Source: Bradyrhizobium algeriense (GTDB lineage: Bacteria > Pseudomonadota > Alphaproteobacteria > Rhizobiales > Xanthobacteraceae). From it: a DNA stretch of 64,000 nt. The first letter of the stretch is position 1. The number at the start of each line of letters is the position of its first letter. The position numbers were made by a program, and so were the translations under genes. Positions 9,104 through 17,679 of the stretch are shown one piece after another. The stretch lies in NCBI RefSeq assembly GCF_036924595.1, contig NZ_JAZHRV010000001.1:310001-374000 (forward strand). Direction: 5' to 3'. The notes beneath the pieces are model-generated. The model searched no databases, had not been told where the DNA came from, and saw only the letters and a program-made list of their open reading frames with translations.

Positions 9104-9748
9104 CTAAGCGTTGAGGTGTGGCCACACCTCCAGCGCGCCGCGGTAGCACATGTCGAGAGCTACATAGAGGATGATCGCGAGGCCGACATAGGCGATCCAG
9201 CGCTGCTTTTCCAGGAGGCGCGCGATGAAGTTGGCAGCGAGCCCCATCAGTGCGATGGAGAGTGCCAAACCGAATATCAGGATCATCGGGTGCTCGCGCG
9301 CGGCGCCTGCGACCGCGAGCACGTTGTCGAGCGACATCGACACGTCGGCGAGCGTGATCTGCCAGACGGCCTGGCCAAGCGTCTTTTGATGGCCCGCAGG
9401 GGCTGCCCCGTCGAACGTGCTTGCGGCTGAAAGACTCTGCAATTTCGGTTCGTGACGATGCGACGCACGCAGCTCGCGCCACATCTTCCAGCATACCCAA
9501 AGCAGCAGGACGCCGCCCGCGAGCAGCAGTCCAATGATTTGCAACAACTGAACCGTGACGGAAGCGAAGCCGATACGCAGGATCGTGGCGGCCAATATGC
9601 CAATCACAATCGCCTTCTTGCGCTGGCCCTCGGGGAGGCCTGCAGCTGCGAGCCCGATGACGATCGCATTGTCGCCGGCGAGCACCAGGTCGATCATGAT
9701 GACCTGAAAAAGCGCTGTCAGGTGTTGCGAGGAGATTAGTTCCAGCAT
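9104..9748 (-). CDS. TerC/YjbE family membrane protein
   Basis: Integral membrane protein of about 214 residues with six to seven hydrophobic segments. Two acidic membrane motifs identify the family: IDLVLAGDNAIVIGLA near the N-terminus and ITLADVSMSLDNVLAVAG in the second half. Such proteins are implicated in metal (manganese) export or in metal loading of exported enzymes. I prefer the ATG at 9748, preceded by GGAG at 8 bases, over the upstream in-frame ATG at 9781. A perfect hairpin lies in the leader (9783-9800). Confidence 0.88.
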   Translation of the reverse strand: MLELISSQHLTALFQVIMIDLVLAGDNAIVIGLAAAGLPEGQRKKAIVIGILAATILRIGFASVTVQLLQIIGLLLAGGVLLLWVCWKMWRELRASHRHEPKLQSLSAASTFDGAAPAGHQKTLGQAVWQITLADVSMSLDNVLAVAGAAREHPMILIFGLALSIALMGLAANFIARLLEKQRWIAYVGLAIILYVALDMCYRGALEVWPHLNA

Positions 9749-9782
9749 TCGGGCCACTCCGTTAATGGTCCAATCCGACATC

Positions 9783-9800
9783 GCAGTTCGCTTGAACTGC
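9783..9800 (-). promoter_or_regulatory. Leader hairpin upstream of the TerC gene
   Basis: GCAGTTC (9783-9789) and GAACTGC (9794-9800) form a perfect 7-bp stem with a 4-base loop, 35 bases ahead of the chosen TerC start. The surrounding sequence does not match the manganese-sensing yybP-ykoY riboswitch as I recall it. Confidence 0.4.
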
Positions 9801-9828
9801 CAGAGGGGCCCGGGCTTGGACGTCCGTA

Positions 9829-9851
9829 GAAAAAGACGCAGTCAGACTGCG
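9829..9851 (-). terminator. Rho-independent terminator of the 9868-10209 gene
   Basis: On the minus strand the palindrome CGCAGTC-T-GACTGCG (9837-9851) is followed by TCTTTTTC, a typical stem plus T-run, placed just after the stop of the small membrane protein gene and before the TerC gene. Confidence 0.7.
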
Positions 9852-9867
9852 GAAAAATGCTTCCCCG

Positions 9868-10209
9868 TTACTCAGGCTGATCCGTGAGGGCGAAGAGCCT
9901 GATCATCTGGTCCGGTTCGATCAGAACGGAGAGAACGACGCCGATGAACGTCAGGCTTCCGGCGAGGTCGAACCACATGACGCGGAATCGGTCGCGCCGG
10001 CAGAGCAGCGCGAAACCGGCCGTCAATGCCGCAACCGCAAAGAGCAGGGTGACGATCGCGGGTGCCAGGGCGTCCACCGGCACAATGTTCCGGATTCCCA
10101 CGGTCGCTAACAGCGACACGAGCAGGATGCCGGCAAACAACTCCTTGCCGCGCGCCGCGGGGGGCCGGGGATTTGTCTCAACAATCTGACTGCGGTCTAA
10201 GAAAGCCAT
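9868..10209 (-). CDS. Small membrane protein, unknown function
   Basis: Protein of 113 residues with three clear hydrophobic helices (roughly residues 25-42, 47-68 and 79-98), separated by the short basic loop CRRDRFRVMW and with a short polar N-terminus. I do not recognise a family. It is divergently transcribed from the XRE regulator gene at 10288, with only 78 bases between them, so the two may share an operator. A terminator follows it. Confidence 0.6.
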   Translation of the reverse strand: MAFLDRSQIVETNPRPPAARGKELFAGILLVSLLATVGIRNIVPVDALAPAIVTLLFAVAALTAGFALLCRRDRFRVMWFDLAGSLTFIGVVLSVLIEPDQMIRLFALTDQPE

Positions 10210-10237
10210 CTGATTCTTATTCGCGAGCTGAGATTGT

Positions 10238-10257
10238 GGTAGGGAACATCACCTACC
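10238..10257. promoter_or_regulatory. Inverted repeat between divergent genes
   Basis: GGTAGG (10238-10243) and CCTACC (10252-10257) are exact complements separated by 8 bases. They lie in the short divergent promoter region between the membrane protein and the XRE regulator, a likely operator for the latter. Confidence 0.4.
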
Positions 10258-10287
10258 CGGTCATTCACTCTAGATAGTTTAGTAATC

Positions 10288-10620
10288 ATGAAACGAGGAA
10301 AACATCAAGACGTTTTCACTGAACGTCTTGCCGGCAAGGCTGTGCCGGAGGCCAAGCAATTGCGGAAATTGGCTGGGGATTGGCTCAAGGCGCGCAGGGC
10401 GGATGCCGAATTGTCGCAGGCGGATCTCGCTGCACGTCTTGGCCTGAAGTATTACACTTTCATCTCACAGGTCGAGAACGGCTTCAGCCGGGTTCCAACG
10501 GAAATTATGGGGGCATGGGCCAACGAATTGGGGATTGAACAGTCAGCCTTCGCTAAGCATCTGTTAAAGTACTACGAGCCGGAATTGCACCGGCTGCTGT
10601 TCGGAGCGGAAAGCAAATGA
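10288..10620 (+). CDS. XRE-family transcriptional regulator
   Basis: DNA-binding protein of 110 residues with a helix-turn-helix of the Cro/CI type at about residues 33-75 (LKARRADAELSQADLAARLG, then YYTFISQVENGFSRV). The C-terminal part is helical and may dimerise. Its stop overlaps the start of the next gene (ATGA), so the two form a translationally coupled pair. It is divergent from a small membrane protein with an inverted repeat between them. Confidence 0.85.
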   Translation: MKRGKHQDVFTERLAGKAVPEAKQLRKLAGDWLKARRADAELSQADLAARLGLKYYTFISQVENGFSRVPTEIMGAWANELGIEQSAFAKHLLKYYEPELHRLLFGAESK

Positions 10621-11060
10621 GCGTCGTGGCGTTCGAGCGTAAACAGAACACCGGCGAATGGAGTGAAAGGGAACTGGGCACCATCCTGGCGACGCTGAGC
10701 GCGGCGACTGCGCCGGGGACCGGACGCGAATGGGAAACCGGCGTGACGGAAAAGGGCGACGTCCAGTTCTATCTGCTGAGCCCGCTGCCGGATCAGGCCT
10801 GCGAGTTGTGCGTGTCCCGGATCGGGGGTCGTTACATCCTGGAAGACGGATCGGGCCGGCTGCTGTTCGAGCATCGCAACCTCGATCTCGTGGCACTTCA
10901 CGCGAAGGCCGCCGTCCCGTCGACGTCGTGGCTCATGGTCCGCGTGATCACGTTGTGGATTGCGATTCGCAGTGCGACCGACGAAAAGCTCGATTCGATG
11001 CTCCTCGAGGGTGAAGAGCTGTTCGTCCAGTTCGTGCCGCAGCTTGTGGCTTTCGCCTGA
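10617..11060 (+). CDS. Conserved protein of unknown function, coupled to XRE regulator
   Basis: Protein of 147 residues without signal peptide or membrane segment. Features seen: an N-terminal block VVAFERKQNTGEWSERELG, a glycine turn ISRIGGRYILEDGSGR-like region in the middle, and a helical C-terminus. No family recognised. The start overlaps the regulator stop, so the regulator and this protein are made together; it may be a ligand-sensing or effector partner, which is inference only. Confidence 0.65.
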   Translation: MSVVAFERKQNTGEWSERELGTILATLSAATAPGTGREWETGVTEKGDVQFYLLSPLPDQACELCVSRIGGRYILEDGSGRLLFEHRNLDLVALHAKAAVPSTSWLMVRVITLWIAIRSATDEKLDSMLLEGEELFVQFVPQLVAFA

Positions 11061-11105
11061 TCTCGCAAACCCATTTCCTGATCACCTCCCAATTTTGAAA
11101 GTGTC

Positions 11106-12968
11106 ATGAGCGTGAAATCTGCGACCTCCCGAGCCGGCAAGACGTCCCGCAAATCAGCCACGGGCAGCAAGGCGGCCGCAGCCAAATCCAAAACCGGCAA
11201 GCTGCCGGAATGGAATCTGGCCGACCTATATTCCGGCATCGGCGCGGCCGAAATCGCACGCGACCTGCAAACGATGGATGCGGAATGCATCACGTTCGAG
11301 ACGGACTACAAAGGCAAGCTGGCGGAAGGCGTTGCCCGCGACGATGGCGGCCTTTGGCTCGCCGAAGCGGTGAAGCGCTACGAGGCGATCGACGATCTCG
11401 CCGGCCGGCTCGGCTCCTATGCTGGCCTCGTTCATGCCGGGGACAGCGTCGATCCGGCGATTTCCAAATTCTATGGCGACGTCTCCGAGCGGCTGACGGC
11501 GGCTTCGGTACATTTGCTGTTCTTCGCCCTCGAGCTCAACCGCATCGACGACGCCGTGATCGAGCGCGCGATGCAGACGCCCGAGCTCGCCCATTACCGG
11601 CCGTGGATCGAGGATCTGCGCAAGGACAAGCCGTATCAGCTCGAAGATCGCGTCGAGCAGTTGTTTCACGAAAAATCCCAGAGCGGCTATGCCGCCTGGA
11701 ACCGGCTCTTCGACCAGACCATCTCCGGCCTGCGCTTCAAGGTCGGCGGAAAGGAACTGGCGATCGAGCCGACGCTCAGTCTGCTGCAGGACCGCGCGCC
11801 GGAAAAGCGCAAAGCCGCTGGCCAGGCGCTGGCCAAGACTTTCAAGGACAATGAGCGGACGTTTGCGCTCGTCACCAACACGCTTGCCAAGGACAAGGAG
11901 ATTTCCGATCGCTGGCGCGGCTTCAAGGATGTCGCGGATTCGCGTCACCTGAACAACCGCGTCGAGCGCGAGGTCGTCGATGCCCTGGTCGGTTCGGTTC
12001 GCGCGGCCTATCCGCGGCTGTCGCATCGCTATTACAAACTGAAAGCCGGCTGGTTCAAAAAGAAGAAGCTCGCGCATTGGGACCGCAATGCGCCGCTGCC
12101 GTTTGCGGCCACCGGCACGATCGCCTGGCCGGAGGCGCAGAAGATGGTGCTGACGGCGTATCGCGGTTTCTCCGCCGAGATGGCTGCGATCGCGGAACGC
12201 TTCTTCACCGATCGCTGGATCGATGCACCGGTGCGGCCGGGCAAGGCGCCGGGCGCGTTCTCGCACCCGACCACGCCGTCGGCGCATCCCTATGTGCTGA
12301 TGAATTATCAAGGCAAGCCGCGCGACGTGATGACGCTCGCCCATGAGCTCGGCCATGGCGTGCACCAGGTGCTGGCGGCCAAAAATGGAGCGCTGATGGC
12401 GCCGACGCCGCTGACGCTCGCCGAGACGGCCAGCGTGTTCGGTGAAATGCTGACTTTCAAGCGGCTATTGTCGCAGACCAAAAACGCCAGGCAGCGCCAG
12501 GCGCTGCTGGCCGGCAAGGTCGAGGACATGATCAACACCGTGGTGCGGCAGATCGCGTTTTATTCGTTCGAGCGCGCCGTGCACACCGAGCGCAAGAACG
12601 GCGAATTGACTGCGGAGCGCATCGGCCAGATCTGGCTCAGCGTGCAGGGTGAAAGCCTCGGGCCGGCCATCGACATCCGTCCCGGCTACGAAAATTTCTG
12701 GATGTACATTCCGCACTTCATCCATTCGCCGTTCTACGTCTACGCCTATGCGTTCGGCGATTGCCTGGTGAACTCGCTGTATGCGGTCTACGAAAATGCC
12801 TCGGAGGGTTTTGCCGAGCGCTATCTCGCCATGCTCGCGGCCGGCGGCACCAAGCATTATTCCGAACTGCTCAAGCCGTTCGGGCTCGATGCCAAGAACC
12901 CCCAATTCTGGGACGGCGGGCTGTCGGTGATTGCCGGCATGATCGACGAACTGGAAGAGATGGGCTGA
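11106..12968 (+). CDS. pepF: M3-family oligoendopeptidase (PepF)
   Basis: Cytoplasmic zinc metallopeptidase of 620 residues that degrades oligopeptides. The N-terminal 20-30 residues are Lys/Ala/Ser-rich. The catalytic zinc motif is HELGH at about residues 413-417 within MTLAHELGHGVHQ, and the third ligand is expected in LAETASVFGEM about 25 residues later. The C-terminal HFIHSPFYVYAYAFGDCLV block is also characteristic of the clade. Length agrees with the usual 600 residues. The gene is monocistronic. Confidence 0.95.
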   Translation: MSVKSATSRAGKTSRKSATGSKAAAAKSKTGKLPEWNLADLYSGIGAAEIARDLQTMDAECITFETDYKGKLAEGVARDDGGLWLAEAVKRYEAIDDLAGRLGSYAGLVHAGDSVDPAISKFYGDVSERLTAASVHLLFFALELNRIDDAVIERAMQTPELAHYRPWIEDLRKDKPYQLEDRVEQLFHEKSQSGYAAWNRLFDQTISGLRFKVGGKELAIEPTLSLLQDRAPEKRKAAGQALAKTFKDNERTFALVTNTLAKDKEISDRWRGFKDVADSRHLNNRVEREVVDALVGSVRAAYPRLSHRYYKLKAGWFKKKKLAHWDRNAPLPFAATGTIAWPEAQKMVLTAYRGFSAEMAAIAERFFTDRWIDAPVRPGKAPGAFSHPTTPSAHPYVLMNYQGKPRDVMTLAHELGHGVHQVLAAKNGALMAPTPLTLAETASVFGEMLTFKRLLSQTKNARQRQALLAGKVEDMINTVVRQIAFYSFERAVHTERKNGELTAERIGQIWLSVQGESLGPAIDIRPGYENFWMYIPHFIHSPFYVYAYAFGDCLVNSLYAVYENASEGFAERYLAMLAAGGTKHYSELLKPFGLDAKNPQFWDGGLSVIAGMIDELEEMG

Positions 12969-13069
12969 CGGGCGCCCGCGGCCACGAAACGGATTTGTGA
13001 TGGGCGCGGACACAATTTCAGCCGCCGTCGCACTCCATGATGACGGTGACGATAGGAGGGGAGTGCCCC

Positions 13070-13657
13070 ATGATCGACACCCCGACGCGGCGTGTTGTAC
13101 TTGGAGCGGGAGTCTTCGCGGCCGGTTCGCTGCTTATGGCCGATGGCAGCATGGCTCAGGCCCCGCTTGCACCCACGCCGGAATGCCATGACGGCGACGA
13201 CGCCACAGTGCCGCAAACCGAAGGGCCATACTTCAAGCCGTCGTCGCCTGAGCGAACCGAACTGTTCGAAGAGGGCATGGCGGGGCAGCCGATCGAACTG
13301 GTTGGCTTCGTGCTCTCCCGCGCCTGCAAACCGCTGGCCGGCGCCTTGCTGGATTTCTGGCAGGCGGACGATAAGGGCCGCTACGACAATTCCGGTTTCC
13401 GCCTGCGTGGCCATCAGTTCACCGATGCGGAAGGGCGTTATCGGTTGCGCAGCATCGTGCCCGGCGTTTATCCCGGCCGCACGCGCCATATCCATGTGAA
13501 GGTGCAGCCGCGCGATGGCCGCGTGCTGACCACCCAGCTCTATTTCCCCGGCGAGGCAAAAAACCGCTCCGACGGCCTGTTCCGCAAGGAACTGCTGGTG
13601 CGCACGGCCAAGAACACGGGCTGGCTCGCCGGACGTTTCGACTTCGTGGTCGGGTAG
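13070..13657 (+). CDS. Intradiol ring-cleavage dioxygenase family protein, exported
   Basis: Protein of about 195 residues related to the beta subunit of protocatechuate 3,4-dioxygenase. The N-terminus MIDTPTRRVVLGAGVFAAG carries a twin arginine followed by a hydrophobic stretch, so export by Tat is plausible. The fold markers are TEGPYFKPSSPERTEL, LLDFWQADDKGRYDN and YPGRTRHIHVKV, which supply the Tyr and His ligands of the Fe(III) site. The ATG at 13070 is chosen because AGGAGGG lies 9 bases upstream. No other aromatic-degradation gene is nearby, so the substrate is unknown. Confidence 0.87.
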   Translation: MIDTPTRRVVLGAGVFAAGSLLMADGSMAQAPLAPTPECHDGDDATVPQTEGPYFKPSSPERTELFEEGMAGQPIELVGFVLSRACKPLAGALLDFWQADDKGRYDNSGFRLRGHQFTDAEGRYRLRSIVPGVYPGRTRHIHVKVQPRDGRVLTTQLYFPGEAKNRSDGLFRKELLVRTAKNTGWLAGRFDFVVG

Positions 13658-13709
13658 CGGCGCCGCGCCAGGCGCCGTAAAACATTTGTTGAACGGGTGG
13701 CCGAGGTAT

Positions 13710-13728
13710 GTTATACATTTCGTATAAC
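13710..13728. promoter_or_regulatory. Palindromic operator of the toxin-antitoxin operon
   Basis: GTTATAC (13710-13716) and GTATAAC (13722-13728) are exact complements with a 5-base centre. It ends 12 bases before the antitoxin ATG, where an autoregulating antitoxin would bind; it also includes TATAAC, a possible -10 element. Confidence 0.65.
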
Positions 13729-13740
13729 GGAGCTTGCGCC

Positions 13741-14013
13741 ATGAACGAGCAACCGAAAGTTACGCCCGATCCCCGCGGTCAAGTGATCGGAACCGTCGAA
13801 ATCAAGAAGATTGGTAATTCCTCGGGGATCATCCTCCCGAAGGATGTACTTGCTCGGATGCACGTCAGCGTCGGCGATAAACTCTATGCGACTCTAACGC
13901 CCGACGGTGGTTTTCGGCTAACTCCGCATGACCCGGATTTCGAGAAGGCGATGGAAGTCGCCCGGCGTGGCATGAAGCGCTATCACAACGCGTTGGCCGA
14001 GCTTGCCAAATGA
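13741..14013 (+). CDS. AbrB/MazE-type antitoxin
   Basis: Protein of 90 residues with a swapped-hairpin AbrB DNA-binding domain: VEIKKIGNSSGIILPKDVLARM, followed by VGDKLYATLTPDGGFRLTP. The C-terminal helix DFEKAMEVARRGMKRYHNAL is where the toxin would be bound. It overlaps the Doc toxin start by 4 bases (ATGA) and lies directly behind a palindrome that it probably binds to repress its own operon. An upstream in-frame ATG at 13708 falls inside the operator and is less likely. Confidence 0.9.
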   Translation: MNEQPKVTPDPRGQVIGTVEIKKIGNSSGIILPKDVLARMHVSVGDKLYATLTPDGGFRLTPHDPDFEKAMEVARRGMKRYHNALAELAK

Positions 14014-14396
14014 CTGAGCCGTTCTGGCTCACTCGCCAGATGATCGTTGCCATTCACGACGAGCAACTCACGATACACGGCGGTGCGAGCGGATTGCACG
14101 ATGAGGGCATGCTTGAATCTGCCCTCGATCGACCGAAGAACAGATGGGCATACGAGCAGGCTGAACTGGCCGAGTTGGCTGCAGCCCATGCTTTCGGCAT
14201 TGCCCGCAATCATCCCTTCGTCGACGGCGACAAGCGAACGTCACTGCTGGCGCTGTACACCTTTCTCGGCGTCAACGGCGTCGACTTCATTGTGCCCGAG
14301 GCAGAGGCGGCCGCCATCATCCTCTCCCTCGCCGCAGGCGAGGTCAGCGAGGAAAACCTGACCCGCTGGATCCGGGATAATTGGCCTTCCGAATGA
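14010..14396 (+). CDS. doc: Doc-type (death-on-curing) Fic-fold toxin
   Basis: Protein of 128 residues of the Fic/Doc fold. The central active-site motif is HPFVDGDKRT, matching the HxFx(D/N)xx(K)R pattern of Doc, and the N-terminal LHDEGMLESALDRPKN block is typical of the family. Doc toxins phosphorylate elongation factor Tu and stop translation. Here the partner is an AbrB/MazE-type antitoxin rather than Phd. The Asp in place of the more usual Asn in DGDKR is worth noting but occurs in relatives. Confidence 0.9.
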   Translation: MTEPFWLTRQMIVAIHDEQLTIHGGASGLHDEGMLESALDRPKNRWAYEQAELAELAAAHAFGIARNHPFVDGDKRTSLLALYTFLGVNGVDFIVPEAEAAAIILSLAAGEVSEENLTRWIRDNWPSE

Positions 14397-14479
14397 CCCG
14401 ATAGGCAGGGGGCCGTTGCCCTGCCAAACGCTTTGCGGTAATTGCACGCGAGAAACGCGGATTTTGACTGGGGATACCG

Positions 14480-14632
14480 ATGGCAGACCATAACGAAGTG
14501 GCCTACACGACCGCTGACGGCAATGACTATGAGGCCCATGAGCAGACTTATGAAGGGTTCATCATGCTGGTCAAATACGGCACCATCGCCGTCGTGATCA
14601 TCGTGGCCCTGATGGGCTACTTTCTGACCTGA
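14480..14632 (+). CDS. aa3-type cytochrome c oxidase subunit IV
   Basis: Short gene of 50 codons. The peptide starts MADHNEVAYTTADGNDYEAH and ends in a single membrane helix (about residues 33-50, YGTIAVVIIVALMGYFLT). The N-terminal amphipathic part with its acidic/aromatic pattern plus one helix is characteristic of the small aa3-oxidase subunit IV of alphaproteobacteria. Placement just before the transhydrogenase genes is the usual order in rhizobia. Confidence 0.85.
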   Translation: MADHNEVAYTTADGNDYEAHEQTYEGFIMLVKYGTIAVVIIVALMGYFLT

Positions 14633-14764
14633 CGCATCGCTGCCTGCACCGCCACCTCGGCGGTGGCCAGAAAATGCACGCATGCCGGTTGCGAAACCGG
14701 TATCCAACTAAGCGAAAAAGACGCTAGTTTGCTTGCGCGCGCGCCTGCCGCGCCGGGAGGCCTC

Positions 14765-15892
14765 ATGAAGATTGCCGTTGCCAAGGAAATCGATCCGTCC
14801 GAGCCGCGGGTTGCGGCCTCCCCGGACACCGTGAAGAAATTCAAGGCACTCGGTGCCGAAGTCGCGATCGAGCCGGGCGCGGGCATCAAGTCGGGCCTGC
14901 CGGATTCCGAATTCACCGCGGTCGGCGCCACCATCAGCGCGGACGCGCTAAAGGACGCCGACATCATCATCAAGGTGAAACGGCCGGAAGCCAGCGAACT
15001 TTCGCAATACAAGCGCGGCGCGCTGGTCATCGCCATCATGGACCCTTACGGCAATGAAGCGGCGCTGAAGACGATCGCGGACGCCGGCGTCGCGGCGTTT
15101 GCGATGGAATTGATGCCGCGCATTACGCGCGCGCAGGTGATGGACGTGCTGTCCTCGCAGGCGAACCTCGCCGGCTATCGCGCGGTGATCGAGGCGGCCG
15201 AATCCTTTGGCCGCGCGTTCCCGATGATGATGACCGCGGCCGGCACCGTTCCGGCGGCGAAAGTGTTCGTGATGGGCGTCGGCGTGGCCGGCCTGCAGGC
15301 GATCGCGACCGCGCGCCGGCTCGGCGCCGTGGTCACCGCGACCGACGTGCGCCCGGCCACAAAAGAGCAGGTCGAATCGCTCGGCGCAAAGTTCCTCGCG
15401 GTCGAGGACGAGGAATTCAAGAACGCGCAGACCGCCGGCGGCTACGCCAAGGAAATGTCGAAAGAGTACCAGGCCAAGCAGGCCGCGCTCACCGCCGAAC
15501 ACATCAAGAAGCAGGACATCATCATCACCACCGCGCTGATCCCGGGCCGCCCGGCGCCGCGGCTCGTCACCTCGGACATGGTGAAGTCGATGAAGCCGGG
15601 CTCGGTGCTGATCGATCTCGCGATCGAACGCGGCGGCAATGTCGAGGGCGCGAAGCCTGGCGAAGTCGTCGACGCCGACGGCATCAAGATCGTCGGCTAT
15701 ACGAATGTGGCCGGCCGTGTCGCGCAGTCGGCCTCCAGCCTTTATGCCCGCAACCTGTTTTCGTTCATCGAGACCATGGTCGACAAGCCGAACAAGGCGC
15801 TCGCGGTCAATTGGGATGACGAACTGGTGAAAGCCACTGCGCTGACCAAGGACGGCGCCGTCATCCACCCGAACTTCCAGCCGAAAGCCTAA
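14765..15892 (+). CDS. pntAA: NAD(P) transhydrogenase alpha subunit, part 1
   Basis: NAD(H)-binding domain I of the proton-translocating transhydrogenase, which moves hydride from NADH to NADP+ using the proton gradient. About 375 residues beginning [20 protein letters not shown], with the Rossmann motif [19 protein letters not shown] and the mobile-loop region [19 protein letters not shown] precedes the ATG at 14765. In this organism the alpha subunit is split, as in Rhodospirillum rubrum; pntAB and pntB follow within 50 bases. Confidence 0.95.
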   Translation: MKIAVAKEIDPSEPRVAASPDTVKKFKALGAEVAIEPGAGIKSGLPDSEFTAVGATISADALKDADIIIKVKRPEASELSQYKRGALVIAIMDPYGNEAALKTIADAGVAAFAMELMPRITRAQVMDVLSSQANLAGYRAVIEAAESFGRAFPMMMTAAGTVPAAKVFVMGVGVAGLQAIATARRLGAVVTATDVRPATKEQVESLGAKFLAVEDEEFKNAQTAGGYAKEMSKEYQAKQAALTAEHIKKQDIIITTALIPGRPAPRLVTSDMVKSMKPGSVLIDLAIERGGNVEGAKPGEVVDADGIKIVGYTNVAGRVAQSASSLYARNLFSFIETMVDKPNKALAVNWDDELVKATALTKDGAVIHPNFQPKA

Positions 15893-15903
15893 GGAGAGAA
15901 TCC

Positions 15904-16221
15904 ATGGAGCATGTCGCCCAGGCCGTCGATCCCTTCGTATTCCGGCTGTCGATTTTCGTTCTCGCCGTCTTCGTCGGCTATTTCGTGGTCTGGTCGGTGA
16001 CCCCTGCGCTGCACACGCCGCTGATGTCGGTGACCAACGCGATCTCCTCGGTGATCGTGGTCGGCGCGCTGCTCGCGGTCGGCGTCCCCATGATCTCAAG
16101 CGGCAGCGGCTGGGCGCGCGGCTTCGGCTTTATCGCGCTGATCTTCGCCTGTGTGAATATCTTCGGCGGCTTCCTTGTCACCCAGCGCATGCTGGCGATG
16201 TACAAGAAAAAGGCCAAGTGA
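15904..16221 (+). CDS. pntAB: NAD(P) transhydrogenase alpha subunit, part 2
   Basis: Membrane piece of the split alpha subunit, 105 residues. After a short polar N-terminus it has three hydrophobic helices (about residues 12-33, 43-64 and 70-93) and a basic C-terminal end MYKKKAK. Together with PntB it forms the proton channel. The start lies 11 bases after the pntAA stop, with AAGGAGAG upstream. Confidence 0.93.
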   Translation: MEHVAQAVDPFVFRLSIFVLAVFVGYFVVWSVTPALHTPLMSVTNAISSVIVVGALLAVGVPMISSGSGWARGFGFIALIFACVNIFGGFLVTQRMLAMYKKKAK

Positions 16222-16263
16222 GCGGCGTGCACCTCGGGGTGACGAAGACAAAGGGGACCTGAG

Positions 16264-17661
16264 ATGAACGCCAATCTGGCTGCAATTCTGTATCTCGTGG
16301 CGGGTGTATTGTTCATCCTGTCGCTGCGCGGTCTGTCCAGTCCAGCGTCGTCCCGCCAGGGCAATCTGTTCGGCATGATCGGCATGGCGATCGCGGTCGC
16401 GACCACGCTCGCCAGTCATCCGCCGGCGGATGGCATCGCCTGGGTGCTGGTCATCCTCGGCATCGCCATCGGCGGCGGCGTCGGCGCTGTCATCGCGCGG
16501 CGCGTGCCGATGACCTCGATGCCCGAACTGGTCGCCGCCTTCCACTCGCTGGTCGGCATGGCCGCGGTGCTGGTCGCCGCCGGCGCCTTCTATGCGCCCG
16601 AAGCCTTCGATATCGGCAAGCCCGGCGCCATTCACGCATCCAGCCTCGTCGAAATGTCGCTCGGCGTCGCCATCGGCGCGCTGACCTTCACCGGCTCGGT
16701 GATCGCGTTCCTGAAGCTATCCGCGCGCATGAGCGGCGCGCCGATCATCCTGCCCGGCCGCCACATCATCAACATCGCGCTCGCGCTTGCGCTGGTGTTC
16801 TTCATTTTCGGCCTGGTCCGGTCCGGCAGCGCGCTCGACTTCTGGCTGATCACGATCATCGCGCTGGTGCTCGGCGTGCTCATGATCATACCGATCGGCG
16901 GCGCCGATATGCCGGTCGTGATCTCGATGCTGAACTCCTATTCCGGTTGGGCTGCGGCCGGCATCGGCTTCACGCTCGGCAACTCCGCGCTGATCATCAC
17001 CGGCGCGCTGGTCGGCTCCTCGGGCGCGATCCTGTCCTACATCATGTGCCACGCGATGAACCGTTCCTTCATCTCGGTCATCCTCGGCGGCTTCGGCGGC
17101 GAAACCGCCGCGGCCGGCGGTGGCGGCGGTGAGCAGAAGCCCGCCAAGCTCGGCTCGGCCGACGACGCGGCCTTCATCATGAAGAACGCGCAGAAGGTGA
17201 TCATCGTACCGGGCTACGGCATGGCGGTGGCGCAGGCCCAGCATGCGCTGCGCGAAATGGGCGACCTCCTGAAGAAGGAAGGCGTCGAGGTGAAGTACGC
17301 CATCCACCCGGTTGCGGGGCGCATGCCCGGCCACATGAACGTGCTGCTGGCGGAAGCCAACGTGCCCTATGACGAGGTGTTCGAGCTAGAGGACATCAAC
17401 TCCGAATTCGCGCAGGCCGACATCGCCTTCGTGATCGGCGCCAATGACGTCACCAACCCGGCCGCGGAAGAAGACAAGACCTCGCCGATCTACGGCATGC
17501 CGGTGCTGCAGGTCTGGAAGGCCGGCACCGTGATGTTCATCAAGCGCTCGCTGGCTTCGGGCTATGCCGGCATCGATAATCCACTATTTTACCGCGATAA
17601 CACCATGATGCTGCTCGGCGACGCCAAGAAGGTCACCGAGAACATCGTCAAGGGGATGTAG
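16264..17661 (+). CDS. pntB: NAD(P) transhydrogenase beta subunit
   Basis: Protein of 465 residues. The first 280 residues contain about nine membrane helices; the C-terminal domain III binds NADP(H), marked by VIIVPGYGMAVAQAQHALRE and VAGRMPGHMNVLLAEA, and by FVIGANDVTNPAAEEDKTSP. A Gly-rich linker (AAAGGGGGEQ) joins membrane and nucleotide domains. Last gene of the pnt operon; the following hydrolase gene starts 18 bases later and may be co-transcribed. Confidence 0.96.
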   Translation: MNANLAAILYLVAGVLFILSLRGLSSPASSRQGNLFGMIGMAIAVATTLASHPPADGIAWVLVILGIAIGGGVGAVIARRVPMTSMPELVAAFHSLVGMAAVLVAAGAFYAPEAFDIGKPGAIHASSLVEMSLGVAIGALTFTGSVIAFLKLSARMSGAPIILPGRHIINIALALALVFFIFGLVRSGSALDFWLITIIALVLGVLMIIPIGGADMPVVISMLNSYSGWAAAGIGFTLGNSALIITGALVGSSGAILSYIMCHAMNRSFISVILGGFGGETAAAGGGGGEQKPAKLGSADDAAFIMKNAQKVIIVPGYGMAVAQAQHALREMGDLLKKEGVEVKYAIHPVAGRMPGHMNVLLAEANVPYDEVFELEDINSEFAQADIAFVIGANDVTNPAAEEDKTSPIYGMPVLQVWKAGTVMFIKRSLASGYAGIDNPLFYRDNTMMLLGDAKKVTENIVKGM

Positions 17662-17679
17662 GTCGCGCGCAGGAAATTC

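Noticed and set aside
9749..9867. Manganese riboswitch (yybP-ykoY) upstream of the TerC gene
   Set aside because: The conserved loops of that motif, as I recall them, are not found; only simple hairpins and a terminator are seen.
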